From assembly GCA_934339135.1 (NCBI GenBank), contig CAKRHP010000004.1:130842-194841 (forward strand): a DNA stretch of 64,000 nucleotides, given 5' to 3'. Position numbers and translations under genes: made by a program. The stretch comes from an uncultured Lachnospiraceae bacterium. Its GTDB lineage: Bacteria > Bacillota > Clostridia > Lachnospirales > Lachnospiraceae. Positions 17,932 to 26,804 of this stretch are shown here, one piece after another (the first letter of the stretch is position 1; each line of letters begins with the position of its first letter). The notes below the pieces were generated by a model. That model was not told the DNA's origin and did not search any database. It worked only from the letters and a program-made list of their open reading frames with translations.

Positions 17932-19155
17932 TTATTCATCAGAACCAAATACACTGATTTCCATTTCGTCACTCATTTTTGTTTCTATATTCGTAGTAAA
18001 CAAGACAGTTATGTTCGTCCAAAAATGTTTCAGGTTAATCATTTCAGGCGTATAGTTACTGATAGCCCTAATTTGAATTCTTGAAACAAAACTCTCTCTT
18101 CCAGCTGACCAATCTTCATCTTGTTCACATTTTGTCATTTCAAATTCAAATAATTCCGGATAATAATTACCATTTACGTCATAATAATCATTATCGTCTA
18201 CACAGATTCCCACTTGTGTTACATCATCAGCATCCCACATTTCAAACGACAATATATTTTCTCTTTGATTTATATTGAGTATATTAAATCCCTTGCTTCC
18301 ATCAAAATCCACACCAAAATGTTTATATTTTTTCTCATATATCGTTCTATCATAATATATTGCCTTATCCGCCGGATATTTGTTTAATATTTCTTCTATA
18401 TCTCTTTCTTGAATTTTTCCTATATCCACCCAACCACAAATTATCTGATTGATTACAGACAACAATTCTCCGTAATATGACAAAAAGAAACAAATAGTGT
18501 TAAGAGCATCCGTTTTCTCTTTAATTTCTTCTGGTGAACCATCTTTCCAATTATTTTTATATTTTGATTTAAAATTATCAACCGGTGTAAAAAGTTCTTT
18601 TTTAAATGAGGAATAAACAGATCTCTTTTCTTTTATTTTTACAGGCATTCCCTCATGATTATTATCAGAATCTTCATATTCAAATTCCAGATGACCATCC
18701 TCCGTCAACTGAAGCCCCCAATATGCCATATTATCAACACAATCCTGAAATTCTTTTATATATTTTATTTGTGGATATTGTGTTAATATTTCATATAAAA
18801 AACCATCCACATTACTCGCATATTCCTCAATCGTTTTTCTTGTTACATATTTTTCCGAAACATATTTTTCATCCAAACACATCAATACCTTTTCCAAAAA
18901 ATCACAATATTTACATATTCCCTCAGAAGTAGTATATTCCTTCTTGTTCATATTAAAATTTGAAGAAATAATGTCACTCAAGAAGGTATGTATATGCCAC
19001 AATCTGTCATCTACTTCCTCTATATCACAATTGTTCTCCTGTTCAATATTATTTTCTACGCTCTCCTGTTCCTTATTTACAGATATTTTGTTCCCACATT
19101 TATAGCAAAAATTTGCATCATCACTAATCTGTGCACCACACTTTGAACAAAACAT
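17932..19155 (-). CDS. Zinc-ribbon protein of an unrecognised ~400 aa family (copy 3)
   Basis: Start at 19155 (MFCSKCGAQISDDANFCYKC) after AAGGAGG gives 407 aa. It has the same N-terminal zinc ribbon (two CxxC) and the family blocks NMNKKEYTTSEGICKYCDFL, TRKTIEEYASNVDGFLYEIL, YDRTIYEKKYKHFGVDF, LSFEMWDADDVTQVGI and DDNDYYDVNGNYYPELFEFE. The acidic FEMWDA(E/D)(D/E)(I/V)T block in all three copies is the best conserved and a candidate functional site. It is the first large gene after the run of tiny Cys-rich genes, but a hairpin terminator (19209-19249) lies between them. Confidence 0.8.
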   Translation of the reverse strand: MFCSKCGAQISDDANFCYKCGNKISVNKEQESVENNIEQENNCDIEEVDDRLWHIHTFLSDIISSNFNMNKKEYTTSEGICKYCDFLEKVLMCLDEKYVSEKYVTRKTIEEYASNVDGFLYEILTQYPQIKYIKEFQDCVDNMAYWGLQLTEDGHLEFEYEDSDNNHEGMPVKIKEKRSVYSSFKKELFTPVDNFKSKYKNNWKDGSPEEIKEKTDALNTICFFLSYYGELLSVINQIICGWVDIGKIQERDIEEILNKYPADKAIYYDRTIYEKKYKHFGVDFDGSKGFNILNINQRENILSFEMWDADDVTQVGICVDDNDYYDVNGNYYPELFEFEMTKCEQDEDWSAGRESFVSRIQIRAISNYTPEMINLKHFWTNITVLFTTNIETKMSDEMEISVFGSDE

Positions 19156-19208
19156 AACTCCTTCCTCCTTCTCTGTTTTCAAAGGTTTCAAACCACCTTA
19201 AAAAGAAT

Positions 19209-19249
19209 CAGCAAGAAAGTCACTTTTTCTTACTTTAACTTTCTTGCTG
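19209..19249 (-). terminator. Hairpin terminator or attenuator upstream of copy 3
   Basis: A perfect 12 bp stem CAGCAAGAAAGT/ACTTTCTTGCTG with a 17 nt loop, followed on the minus strand by ATTCTTTTT. It separates the small zinc-ribbon gene from the 407 aa paralogue. Confidence 0.7.
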
Positions 19250-19281
19250 TTTCCCTTTGATATGAAAGCCTAACTGCTTTA

Positions 19282-19419
19282 TTATCTCCATCCAACTACC
19301 TGACCATTTTGAATTACAATGATCTTTTTGCAGCCACTGCAGTTTCTACTTCCATTTTTGGTTGTCCAAATCGGAAATGCTTTTCCACAGTATGGACATG
19401 CTCCCATAGGTAATGCCAT
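19282..19419 (-). CDS. Small zinc-ribbon protein (45 aa)
   Basis: Start at 19419 (MALPMGACPYCGKAFP) after GGAGGAGATATC. Two CxxC pairs (CPYC, CSGC) about 19 residues apart form a zinc ribbon, and the C-terminus is a short beta hairpin (KIIVIQNGQVVGWR). There is room for little else, so it probably works as a zinc-bound adaptor or nucleic-acid-binding module. It is the third of three consecutive Cys-rich mini-genes. Confidence 0.68.
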   Translation of the reverse strand: MALPMGACPYCGKAFPIWTTKNGSRNCSGCKKIIVIQNGQVVGWR

Positions 19420-19438
19420 GATATCTCCTCCTTTCCTT

Positions 19439-19630
19439 TTATAAATATTCCAAGCGTTTTTCAAACTGAAAGCACAAGCTGTTTGCTTGATGCTTTCCAT
19501 TTGTCGCATCTTTGGCACATAAGCCCTCTCCACGTATCGCTTTTATATCTCCCGTTCTATAATCAACCTTTGGTCGGGATCCCAGCCAATATTTACAAAG
19601 AGCACATACATTATCATCTCTACAATTCAT
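19439..19630 (-). CDS. Small Cys-rich protein (63 aa)
   Basis: Start at 19630 (MNCRDDNVCALCKYW) after AAGGAG. The Cys pattern CxxC-KYW...C...C-FQFE matches that of the next gene upstream (19640), which has CxxC-RYY...C...C-PWFE, so the two are probably distant paralogues with a four-Cys metal site. Not recognised as a named family. Nine bp separate the genes, indicating co-transcription. Confidence 0.65.
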   Translation of the reverse strand: MNCRDDNVCALCKYWLGSRPKVDYRTGDIKAIRGEGLCAKDATNGKHQANSLCFQFEKRLEYL

Positions 19631-19639
19631 TTTTTCTCC

Positions 19640-19855
19640 TTATAATTTACATTCGAACCAAGGACATGTTGCCTGAGATTCTACATTTCTATTTGCTTTT
19701 CTCTGACATGGTTTTGCAATTTTTGTTTTATATTCCCATACGTCTCTAGTTCCCCTTTTAGGGGAAATCGCCTCATTCGTTGGATCATAATAATATCGAC
19801 AGAACGCACATTTTCTCATTCCTGTTGATCCCTTTATTGCTCCCAAAGTAACCAT
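19640..19855 (-). CDS. Small Cys-rich protein (71 aa)
   Basis: Start at 19855 (MVTLGAIKGSTGMRKC) after GGGAGG. It has CAFCRYYYD and later CQRK and CPWFEC, a likely four-Cys zinc site with one extra Cys. The central stretch is basic, and the pattern matches the 63 aa neighbour. Function unknown. It lies 44 bp downstream of the TerB-like gene. Confidence 0.65.
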   Translation of the reverse strand: MVTLGAIKGSTGMRKCAFCRYYYDPTNEAISPKRGTRDVWEYKTKIAKPCQRKANRNVESQATCPWFECKL

Positions 19856-19899
19856 AATATACCTCCCTTCTCAACTGATTACGATACAATCCACGTTTT

Positions 19900-20304
19900 T
19901 TACCATTCCACAAAATTTTCAATTGATTCCGTAGCATCAATCAATTTTTGTACCATCTCAAATGCCTGGTCTCCAACTTCCTTAGGAATTGCCAACATTT
20001 TTCCCAAAGATTCCACAAATTCCTTTTCGCGGCTGTCATAAACACCATCAATGATTGCAACGGTTATTAATTCGATAAATATAATCTTCTTCTCTTCAAC
20101 AGACATTTCATTATTGATCATTCCTGCCAATTCTTTTATGTCCACATCAGAATCATATTCTATAGGTTCCAGTCCCATTTCTTCACAATGATTCTTTACA
20201 ATCTTCTTTTCGGTGTCACTATATTCGCCATCAATATGAACCAATAACGTTTCCAACTGTAAAAACAACTTCTTATTCTTATCCTGCAATCTGTTTAAAA
20301 GCAT
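19900..20304 (-). CDS. TerB-like (tellurite resistance TerB fold) protein
   Basis: The 134 aa all-helical protein has two TerB-type acidic repeats: HIDGEYSDTEKKIVKNHCEE near residue 27 and AIIDGVYDSREKEFVESLGK near 85. The internally duplicated D-G-x-Y/x-x-x-E motif is the metal-site hallmark of TerB/DjlA-like domains. TerB proteins are thought to assemble membrane-associated phage or chemical stress complexes with other Ter proteins; no TerC/TerD gene is present here. Start at 20304 (MLLNRLQDKNKK) after GGAGG. It lies 14 bp after the 72 aa gene upstream. Confidence 0.78.
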   Translation of the reverse strand: MLLNRLQDKNKKLFLQLETLLVHIDGEYSDTEKKIVKNHCEEMGLEPIEYDSDVDIKELAGMINNEMSVEEKKIIFIELITVAIIDGVYDSREKEFVESLGKMLAIPKEVGDQAFEMVQKLIDATESIENFVEW

Positions 20305-20318
20305 TTTATGTCCTCCTT

Positions 20319-20537
20319 CTATTTCGTTGTATTATTACCCTCTTTTGCACATTCACTTAAAAAAGCAAACACATTTTCAATAATAACACGTTTTGTTTTT
20401 TCTTTTTCAACCTTGATATCTGCCGCTGCTCTTTCGCGTGCAATCATGGTTTCATTCTGACTTATCTCTAAATCCTTCCCATTTTCATCCATATTCATAG
20501 CACCATCCATAACAGCCAACAAAAGTTCTCCTAACAT
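20319..20537 (-). CDS. Hypothetical 72 aa protein
   Basis: Not recognised. Start at 20537 (MLGELLLAVMDGAMNM). A hydrophobic N-terminal segment is followed by a charged, probably coiled region (MIARERAAADIKVEKEKTKR) and a short helix. Directly upstream of the TerB-like gene with a 14 bp gap, so probably translated from the same message. Confidence 0.6.
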   Translation of the reverse strand: MLGELLLAVMDGAMNMDENGKDLEISQNETMIARERAAADIKVEKEKTKRVIIENVFAFLSECAKEGNNTTK

Positions 20538-20616
20538 AAAACCGCCTCACTTTCTTAAAATAAAATTGTATAGAAACATACACCCACTCCAAGATGCATG
20601 ATCTAAGCCCTCCTAT

Positions 20617-21396
20617 TTATTCTAATGTTTCCTTAAATATTTGATGATTTTTCTTATCCCTTTCCGTCACCACTTTCACCGCAAATATCACATGTTCAAA
20701 ACAGTTAAATTTGCATAAATTATTTTTGAACATATCCGCCACATCTTCCGGGTCATTTCCAAATGCCCCACACCCCCAGGCTCCAAGTATCAATGTATTG
20801 TACCCGAGGTTCTCTGCCAGACAAAGCAGCTTATATATTCTCCGATTCAAAATCTCCGTTGCATTTGCAACCGCTTCTCTAACCGGAGATGCCATTGTAA
20901 GTACAGACACCTTCACTGGATCAATATCCTGATAATTTTCATCCTTAATGATATAAACATATGGTGAATAAACAGCTGTATCAGATCCAGTTTCGTCCAA
21001 ATGATTTTTTCGATTGTAACTGTAAAATGGATATGCCTCCTCCGATATCAATGATTGATATAAAGTTGAAGTACGGCACAAGTCTTCTTCTTGTGCTTTT
21101 GCACCAATACGAACACCTCCCCCCTGTGATATGGAATTTGCAAAATTCAAAACCAAAACATCCTTATCTTTATTTTGATTCTTCAACCTGCGTGCCGCCT
21201 CAAACGCGTCCTCTCTTGACACAGATATTTGTATATCACCTGTCTGGTCTTGATGATTCCGACTTATCCTTTCCAGTGCTTCAACATCATAATATTTCGC
21301 TACACGCCAGTCTGTCTGCTTTAAATTATTGCTTTTATCTAAAGTATCCATAAAGATTTGTACATTACTGTCACCGATAACCTCCACATAATTCAC
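20617..21396 (-). CDS. TIGR02452-type microbial PARG-like ADP-ribose hydrolase (macrodomain)
   Basis: The 259 aa protein contains the PARG signature: VLNFANSISQGGGVRIGAKAQEEDLCRTS in outline, with GGG near residue 92 and QEE near 101 (the Glu pair that binds the ribose and performs catalysis). It also has the macrodomain loop LILGAWGCGAFGNDPEDVA near residue 205. The family removes ADP-ribose or poly-ADP-ribose from targets; the bacterial substrates are mostly unknown. Start at 21396 after GGGAGG. It sits between an HTH protein and the TerB/Cys-rich genes, all read leftward, suggesting one stress- or defence-related unit. Confidence 0.87.
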   Translation of the reverse strand: MNYVEVIGDSNVQIFMDTLDKSNNLKQTDWRVAKYYDVEALERISRNHQDQTGDIQISVSREDAFEAARRLKNQNKDKDVLVLNFANSISQGGGVRIGAKAQEEDLCRTSTLYQSLISEEAYPFYSYNRKNHLDETGSDTAVYSPYVYIIKDENYQDIDPVKVSVLTMASPVREAVANATEILNRRIYKLLCLAENLGYNTLILGAWGCGAFGNDPEDVADMFKNNLCKFNCFEHVIFAVKVVTERDKKNHQIFKETLE

Positions 21397-21412
21397 CTCC
21401 CAAAATACATTT

Positions 21413-22756
21413 TCAATTCTCCCCGCCCTCGATCACCTCCGAAAACAGATACATATCCTCCTCTGCAAAGCATTCCATAAGCACATGATCCAGCATGTAA
21501 TTCTGGTCTATCTTACGCATGCCACACATTTCCAGAATCCCATCGGCATATTCCCGGAACTCCTCCTGTGCCTCTTTCTGATTGTACGGTTTATCGTACA
21601 GCAACGAATACTCTTCCAGACGCCGATAGATAATGTACTGTGCCAATACCAACAGATCGGAACGTCCGATCAGATGTACTCTCTGACGGAATTTTTTCAG
21701 TTCTTTTTCTTTTTTCTGACGCTGTTTTTCGTCGGGCTCTGCCGCCAGCTCCATCTGAAGCACCATTTGCTTCTCCTTAAGAACTGCCATATTGAGAAGC
21801 TCCGATATGTACTTCCGGTCAACACGCTTCAGCTCGCCGCCCAGCGCATTATAAAGTGCATATCGTTCCTGATGTTTGTCCCTGCCCGGCATGGCGGAAT
21901 ATATTTCCAGTACCAGATCGCTCATGCGTTCCTGTGGTGCATATGCCATAGTGGCAAGCTTACGGATTTCCCTGGCATCCTCCTGCGAAATGTATTGCTT
22001 TTTGGAACGAAGTCTGTTTTTCACAAACCGTTCGATTTCCTGATCGTTATTGATATTTTTATTGCCATGTTCATTCTGCCACTCGAAAAATCCCGCTTCA
22101 TCCAGTGCCCGCGCCAATGCTTCCTTGACATCCTTACGCAGAAAGATCAGACACTGCTGCAAAAGCTCCCGGTAACACTGCAGATTTGTCAGGCTGTATC
22201 CTTTAAAATACTTCTGGTTCTTACACATCCAGACAACAAGTTCTTCCTCCGAATAATCCTTCACGAGACTATATTGCTCACGGATCCAGTTTGTGTTACT
22301 TTCCTGCTCCCATTTTCCCCTGTTTTGCGCTTTCTGCTCATAAAAGCTGATCATCTTCCGGCATGTATCACACCCCTTTCGATGTTCCAGACAATACCGG
22401 ATGATAAATTCCCGGTAATCGCTCATTTGAAAGCCCGGCTGTGAGATCCCCTGTTTGAGATATTCTTCTGTTTCTTTCGGAGACAATCCTGCCGCCAATG
22501 CAATCTTAAATATCTGTTTTCTGGACGGAATACTTCGTTCCGGATCCAGTCCAAACCATCGCCGTATGGTCTGCCGGTTCGCCACATCCGAACGCTTTAC
22601 TTCATAATAAAATTTACGATATGCGATTTTTCTTTCTTCTTCATGAATACCGCCAATGTCCTGACCACTCCAACGAACCGTGATAAAATCATCAAACCGG
22701 TGATAAAATTTATCTGTCATATTACAATATAGTTGTTTATAATACGTCTCCTTCAT
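21413..22756 (-). CDS. Helical protein with N-terminal HTH-like segment
   Basis: The 447 aa protein has a region near residues 50-105 (RQTIRRWFGLDPERSIPSRK, then FKIALAAGLSPKETEEYL) resembling an XRE-like helix-turn-helix. The rest is helical, with a CxxC (CDTCRKM, about 131) and long charged stretches. I know no named family. Similar HTH proteins often accompany Ser/Thr kinases in Lachnospiraceae, and the kinase gene here lies 116 bp upstream on the same strand but behind a terminator. Start at 22756 (MKETYYKQLYCNM). It ends 16 bp before the PARG-like gene, so those two are likely co-transcribed. Confidence 0.7.
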   Translation of the reverse strand: MKETYYKQLYCNMTDKFYHRFDDFITVRWSGQDIGGIHEEERKIAYRKFYYEVKRSDVANRQTIRRWFGLDPERSIPSRKQIFKIALAAGLSPKETEEYLKQGISQPGFQMSDYREFIIRYCLEHRKGCDTCRKMISFYEQKAQNRGKWEQESNTNWIREQYSLVKDYSEEELVVWMCKNQKYFKGYSLTNLQCYRELLQQCLIFLRKDVKEALARALDEAGFFEWQNEHGNKNINNDQEIERFVKNRLRSKKQYISQEDAREIRKLATMAYAPQERMSDLVLEIYSAMPGRDKHQERYALYNALGGELKRVDRKYISELLNMAVLKEKQMVLQMELAAEPDEKQRQKKEKELKKFRQRVHLIGRSDLLVLAQYIIYRRLEEYSLLYDKPYNQKEAQEEFREYADGILEMCGMRKIDQNYMLDHVLMECFAEEDMYLFSEVIEGGEN

Positions 22757-22796
22757 TCTGTATTCTCCTTTGATCTGCTTTCTTTAGTATAAATAA

Positions 22797-22830
22797 ACAA
22801 CTCCATGACCTAACAATATCATAGAGTTGT
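22797..22830 (-). terminator. Weak intrinsic terminator after the kinase gene
   Basis: ACAACTC/GAGTTGT with inner ATGA/TCAT pairs, followed on the minus strand by TTTATTTATA, 43 nt beyond the kinase stop codon. Confidence 0.6.
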
Positions 22831-22872
22831 CTGATTTAATTTATTTTTTTGTCGTTTTTTATCAAACTCTGT

Positions 22873-24354
22873 CTACTGCAGCAACTCGTCCAGATCGCCC
22901 TCAAACTCCTGCTTTTTCTGACTTTTTCCATGGGGAGCCGGTGTTTTGGCGGGTTTCGCAGTCTCCACCGTTTTGTTTGCAGGAGTTACCGCAGCTGCCG
23001 GTCTGCCGGCATTGTTCTGAGAAGTGTTTTTCGTCTTAGATACTGTCTTTCCCGATGAGCCGGAAGTCCCCTGTTTTTTCTTTTTTCCTGCGGTCTTTGA
23101 AGTACCCTGACCAGAGGATGACTTCCCGTTTTTTGCCGATTCTTTCGCCGGCTCCGCAGTTTTCTCTACATCTGTAGTCCCTGTAGTGGCTGACGGCGGA
23201 TCTGACGGCGCCTCTGTATCTGCGACAGCTTCCTGCGTGGCTGCCGGAACCGGACTTTGATATCCACCGGATTTTCCGCCACGGATCTTTCCCTTTCCAA
23301 GAGCAAACCAGAGACCTGCTGCCAAAACCAGAACGACGATCAGGATCAACGCAGAGGCGATCCAGGCTTTTTTTGTTCTGTCTTTTCCATGCAATGCCTC
23401 CGCCGCCTCTTTGCGCAATGTCTGCGTATGCCCCGACAGGATCTGATGGGGAAGCTCTTCTGTCCGAAACCACAGCTTTGCGGCAACCGAATCTTTTTCC
23501 CCATAAAGTGCCCCGCAGAGTGCCGCCAGATTTTCATAGCGATCTTCCCTTTTTACGGCCAGTCCTTTCATAACTGCCTGTGACTGCTCCAGAGTCAGCC
23601 CGGTTCCATAGATTTCCCGCAGATCTGTCAGCCGGTCGCTGATCCAGCGTTCCATGGCATCCTCCGGCACCATTCCCGTGATCATAAAATACATCGTCGC
23701 ACAAAGGGAATACACATCCGTCCACGGACCCAGTTTTTCCTCTGCCCGGTACTGCTCCACCGGCACGAAACCTCTTTTGATCAGTACCGTGTGTTCTTTC
23801 CTGTCCGGATCCAAGTGACTTGCCGCACCAAAATCAATGAGCTTCAGTTTTCCTTCGCTGGTGATCATGAGATTATCCGCACTGATATCGCGATGGAGAA
23901 TTCCTTTTTCGTGGATCCTCTGCACTGACAAAAGCAGCGGCTTCATTCCTTCCAGCACCTCCGGCCCGCTCATGCGTCCATGCTGTGCGATATACTGTTT
24001 GACACTGATCCCTTGCACATATTCCATGACGATATAGGCAATGTCATGTTCTACAAAGTAATCCCTGACAGCAACAATTCCATCAAGGTCATACAGGGAT
24101 GCAGCGATTCTCGCCTCCCGCACAGCCCTTTCTCTGTCCTCTTCCGATTCTGCCAGATACTCTTTCACTGCCACATCTACCTGTACATTCATGTCCATGG
24201 CACGATATGTAATTCCAAAACCGCCTCTTCCCAGCACCTTTTCCAGCTGATATCTGCCCCGCAGCACCGTTCCTTCCGGCAAGGCTCCATTTCCCTTCCG
24301 TTCATTTGCTGTCCATTTTATGGCACTGTCCGTTTTTTCGTTCTCGCTACTCAT
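22873..24354 (-). CDS. Membrane-bound Ser/Thr protein kinase (Hanks type)
   Basis: The 493 aa protein has a full kinase domain at about 35-290. Gly-rich loop GRGGFGITY is near 42, VAVKEY Lys near 64, HRDISADNLMI near 153 (catalytic Asp), IDFGAASHL near 172 (Mg-binding Asp), and GFVPVEQY substrate loop near 198. A single membrane segment (about 332-352, ALILIVVLVLAAGLWFALG) precedes a Ser/Thr/Lys/Pro-rich, presumably external tail without PASTA repeats. It overlaps the upstream gene by 4 bp (ATGA), so translation is coupled. It may phosphorylate itself or partners in response to the tail or the coupled secreted protein; that is inference. Confidence 0.92.
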   Translation of the reverse strand: MSSENEKTDSAIKWTANERKGNGALPEGTVLRGRYQLEKVLGRGGFGITYRAMDMNVQVDVAVKEYLAESEEDRERAVREARIAASLYDLDGIVAVRDYFVEHDIAYIVMEYVQGISVKQYIAQHGRMSGPEVLEGMKPLLLSVQRIHEKGILHRDISADNLMITSEGKLKLIDFGAASHLDPDRKEHTVLIKRGFVPVEQYRAEEKLGPWTDVYSLCATMYFMITGMVPEDAMERWISDRLTDLREIYGTGLTLEQSQAVMKGLAVKREDRYENLAALCGALYGEKDSVAAKLWFRTEELPHQILSGHTQTLRKEAAEALHGKDRTKKAWIASALILIVVLVLAAGLWFALGKGKIRGGKSGGYQSPVPAATQEAVADTEAPSDPPSATTGTTDVEKTAEPAKESAKNGKSSSGQGTSKTAGKKKKQGTSGSSGKTVSKTKNTSQNNAGRPAAAVTPANKTVETAKPAKTPAPHGKSQKKQEFEGDLDELLQ

Positions 24355-26681
24355 CTGGTTACGATTCCCTTCCCTCTGCTCATTTCACTGTATATCTTTT
24401 TTCCTTTTTGCAGCTTATATGTCCTGATCTTAAAATAAAATTTCTTTCCGGAAACGGTATATTTAAATTTCAGTTTATTTTTCAACACCGGCAGACGATT
24501 CTGGGTCAGTTTTAATTTCTTATAGGACCCCTTCTCTATCTTCGCCCATACCTCGACATAATTTCCGTAATGCTTTTTTATCTTTACCTGAATGTAAGAT
24601 TGGTTCTCTTTATTTTTCTTCCGGCTCAATGTAAAAACAGGCGCCGAAGCTTTTTTTGACGCCCTCACTATTCCCTTTGCCTTCGCCGATTTTGTTTTCT
24701 CCTGCGTCGATGCCTGTTCTGCTTCTTTTTTATTATCTGTCTTTGGTGTCGGTGACGCTTCTTCCCCTGCCGGAGTCATGCCATCCGGTGTCTGTACCGG
24801 CTCTGCAGATGCCGTTTGGTCCGTCCCCGGTGTCTGCGACGGTTTCACCTCCGCCGTTTTGATTGGCACCGGTGTCTGAGTCTTTTTTATCTCTGCCATC
24901 GTAGTCGGTTTTGGCGCTGCTGTCGGCTCCTTCTGCGTCGGTGCCGGACTTGCTGTCGGCTCCGGTGTCCTGTGCAGTTGCAGCTTTCCGTCTTCTATCT
25001 CCCACACAGAAAGGGTATCAAAACCTCCCAGTGTAAAATGCTCATCCATATCTGCCGATGCGATCCATTGGTTCAGACTTTCGCAGAGCTCCTCCGGTGC
25101 GCTCTCCGTACCGTCAATACAATGCTCCCTGCTGCCGGAGATCCATGTTCCGGTCACACTGTCTGCTTCCACCGCACCTTTCACCTCTGCAACATTCCAT
25201 ACATTGGATATTTCAGATGCGGGTCCCTTCTGATATGCTGCAATCCCTGCTGCCGGACCGGACTTTGAAGAAACCCCGCCCCGGTTACCACAATTCAAAA
25301 CAGAAATCCCTTTCCGAAACATTCCCGGGCGGTGAAATATATAACCTACAATTCCTCCCGCCAGAAAATCTCCCTCCTCATGGCTGAACTGCCCGCCCCA
25401 TAAAAGCCGGTCATCACACCCTCCGGTCACGGAGCCTTCATTGATACAGTTCAGAATTTCACCACCTTCTATATTCCCGGTGATGCCACCGTAAAATCCA
25501 TAATATCCCTCCACGTTTCCTTCGTTCACACAGGCATTGATTACACCGGATTCCTGAAATCCACAGATCCCTCCCACATATCCAAAGCTGACATCATTGT
25601 CGTAAGAACCCTTCGATTGTCGGACGGTCCCATGAAATCCGCAGTTTTCTATGGCGAATCCGGCATCCATTCCATCGTAATAGATCAGACCCGCAATGCC
25701 GCCAACCGACCGGAAACTACCATTCAGCATCGCATCACTGGTACAATTCCGTATGCGGCTTACTGTATTCTCATAAAATTCTACGCATCCGACAATGCCA
25801 CCCACGGCATATGCTTCCTCCTTCTCACTTCCGATGATACCGGAGGTATGGCAGTTTTGTATATTTGCACTCTTTGACTGCTTTCCGGTGATCAATCCGA
25901 GATTATTGCCCATATACTGTCTTTCCCCGTTGATTCCTGTGGTATTGACAGCGAAGATGTTGGCATTCACCGTTACATTGCTGATATTTCCATTCAGTTC
26001 TCCCACAACCCCTGCATTCGTAGGCGAAGAATCATTGACAGTGACCAACTGCACTGCATCCGTCCACCCTCCCTGAATCTCCTCAATATCATTTCCAAGA
26101 ACACTTAAATTTTCCAGATTCTTTCCTATACCGAAATAATTTTTGATCACAACATTTTCAACACTTCCCGCACCATAAAACAATCCCGTATCTGCCATCT
26201 TGTTCAATGATATTTTACGTTGATACACTCCTTCAATGGCATGACCATTTCCCCGGTATGTATAACGATAGGTAAAGCCATGCGAAGCCTCGCCACTGCC
26301 CAGAGGCGTCCACGATGCTGTTTTCCACTGATACTCGACGGCCGCCCCGGTAGCCGTCAGGCTGTTGTAATACTGTCCATCCTCCACATCATAATACGCT
26401 TCCACATCCCCCTGATAAGATATCTCGATCCGATGAGCGTCCTGCTTATAATCATAGGTATACGGAGATATCTTAATGTCACAGGTCTGGTTAAAGATCA
26501 CCCGTTCCGAATGATTCTCCAAATACTCCTGTGCTGCCAGCAGGTCCTCCGCCGAGGATATGTTGATCACATTACTCGCTGCAACAATGCACATTCCTGC
26601 CGGAACAAGCTGTGTCAACAAAGAAAAAATCAGTATAACACTTCCGATAATCAAAAACTTCCCTGGTATCTTATAATGCAA
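24351..26681 (-). CDS. Secreted/membrane-anchored GLUG-like repeat protein
   Basis: The best start is TTG at 26681, 7 nt after GGAGGAG; an alternative TTG is at 26696. A signal anchor (FLIIGSVILIFSLLTQLVPAG) opens the protein. Residues about 190-500 contain GLUG-like turns (VGGIVGCVEFYE, VGGIAGLIYYDG, YGGITGNIEGG, AGGIVGYIF), a beta-helical surface fold. A Thr/Pro/Lys linker follows, and the final ~95 residues form a basic beta domain (KIKKHYGNYVEVWAKIEKGS) seen in many Lachnospiraceae surface proteins. It is coupled to the kinase gene by a 4 bp overlap, so it may be the kinase's external ligand or sensor partner. Confidence 0.75.
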   Translation of the reverse strand: MHYKIPGKFLIIGSVILIFSLLTQLVPAGMCIVAASNVINISSAEDLLAAQEYLENHSERVIFNQTCDIKISPYTYDYKQDAHRIEISYQGDVEAYYDVEDGQYYNSLTATGAAVEYQWKTASWTPLGSGEASHGFTYRYTYRGNGHAIEGVYQRKISLNKMADTGLFYGAGSVENVVIKNYFGIGKNLENLSVLGNDIEEIQGGWTDAVQLVTVNDSSPTNAGVVGELNGNISNVTVNANIFAVNTTGINGERQYMGNNLGLITGKQSKSANIQNCHTSGIIGSEKEEAYAVGGIVGCVEFYENTVSRIRNCTSDAMLNGSFRSVGGIAGLIYYDGMDAGFAIENCGFHGTVRQSKGSYDNDVSFGYVGGICGFQESGVINACVNEGNVEGYYGFYGGITGNIEGGEILNCINEGSVTGGCDDRLLWGGQFSHEEGDFLAGGIVGYIFHRPGMFRKGISVLNCGNRGGVSSKSGPAAGIAAYQKGPASEISNVWNVAEVKGAVEADSVTGTWISGSREHCIDGTESAPEELCESLNQWIASADMDEHFTLGGFDTLSVWEIEDGKLQLHRTPEPTASPAPTQKEPTAAPKPTTMAEIKKTQTPVPIKTAEVKPSQTPGTDQTASAEPVQTPDGMTPAGEEASPTPKTDNKKEAEQASTQEKTKSAKAKGIVRASKKASAPVFTLSRKKNKENQSYIQVKIKKHYGNYVEVWAKIEKGSYKKLKLTQNRLPVLKNKLKFKYTVSGKKFYFKIRTYKLQKGKKIYSEMSRGKGIVTR

Positions 26682-26804
26682 GCTCTTCTCCTCCAAATTT
26701 ACATAGATATTTTTATTTTAATGCAATTTCCCGTAAAAATCTATATATTATACAGCAAAAACAATTTCCAAAATGTTAGAAATAAAGCTTCATTGTATAT
26801 AAGA

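Noticed and set aside
21485..22444. 319 aa plus-strand frame opposite the HTH protein gene
   Set aside because: Antisense shadow; Phe/Leu/Gln-rich with no start signal.
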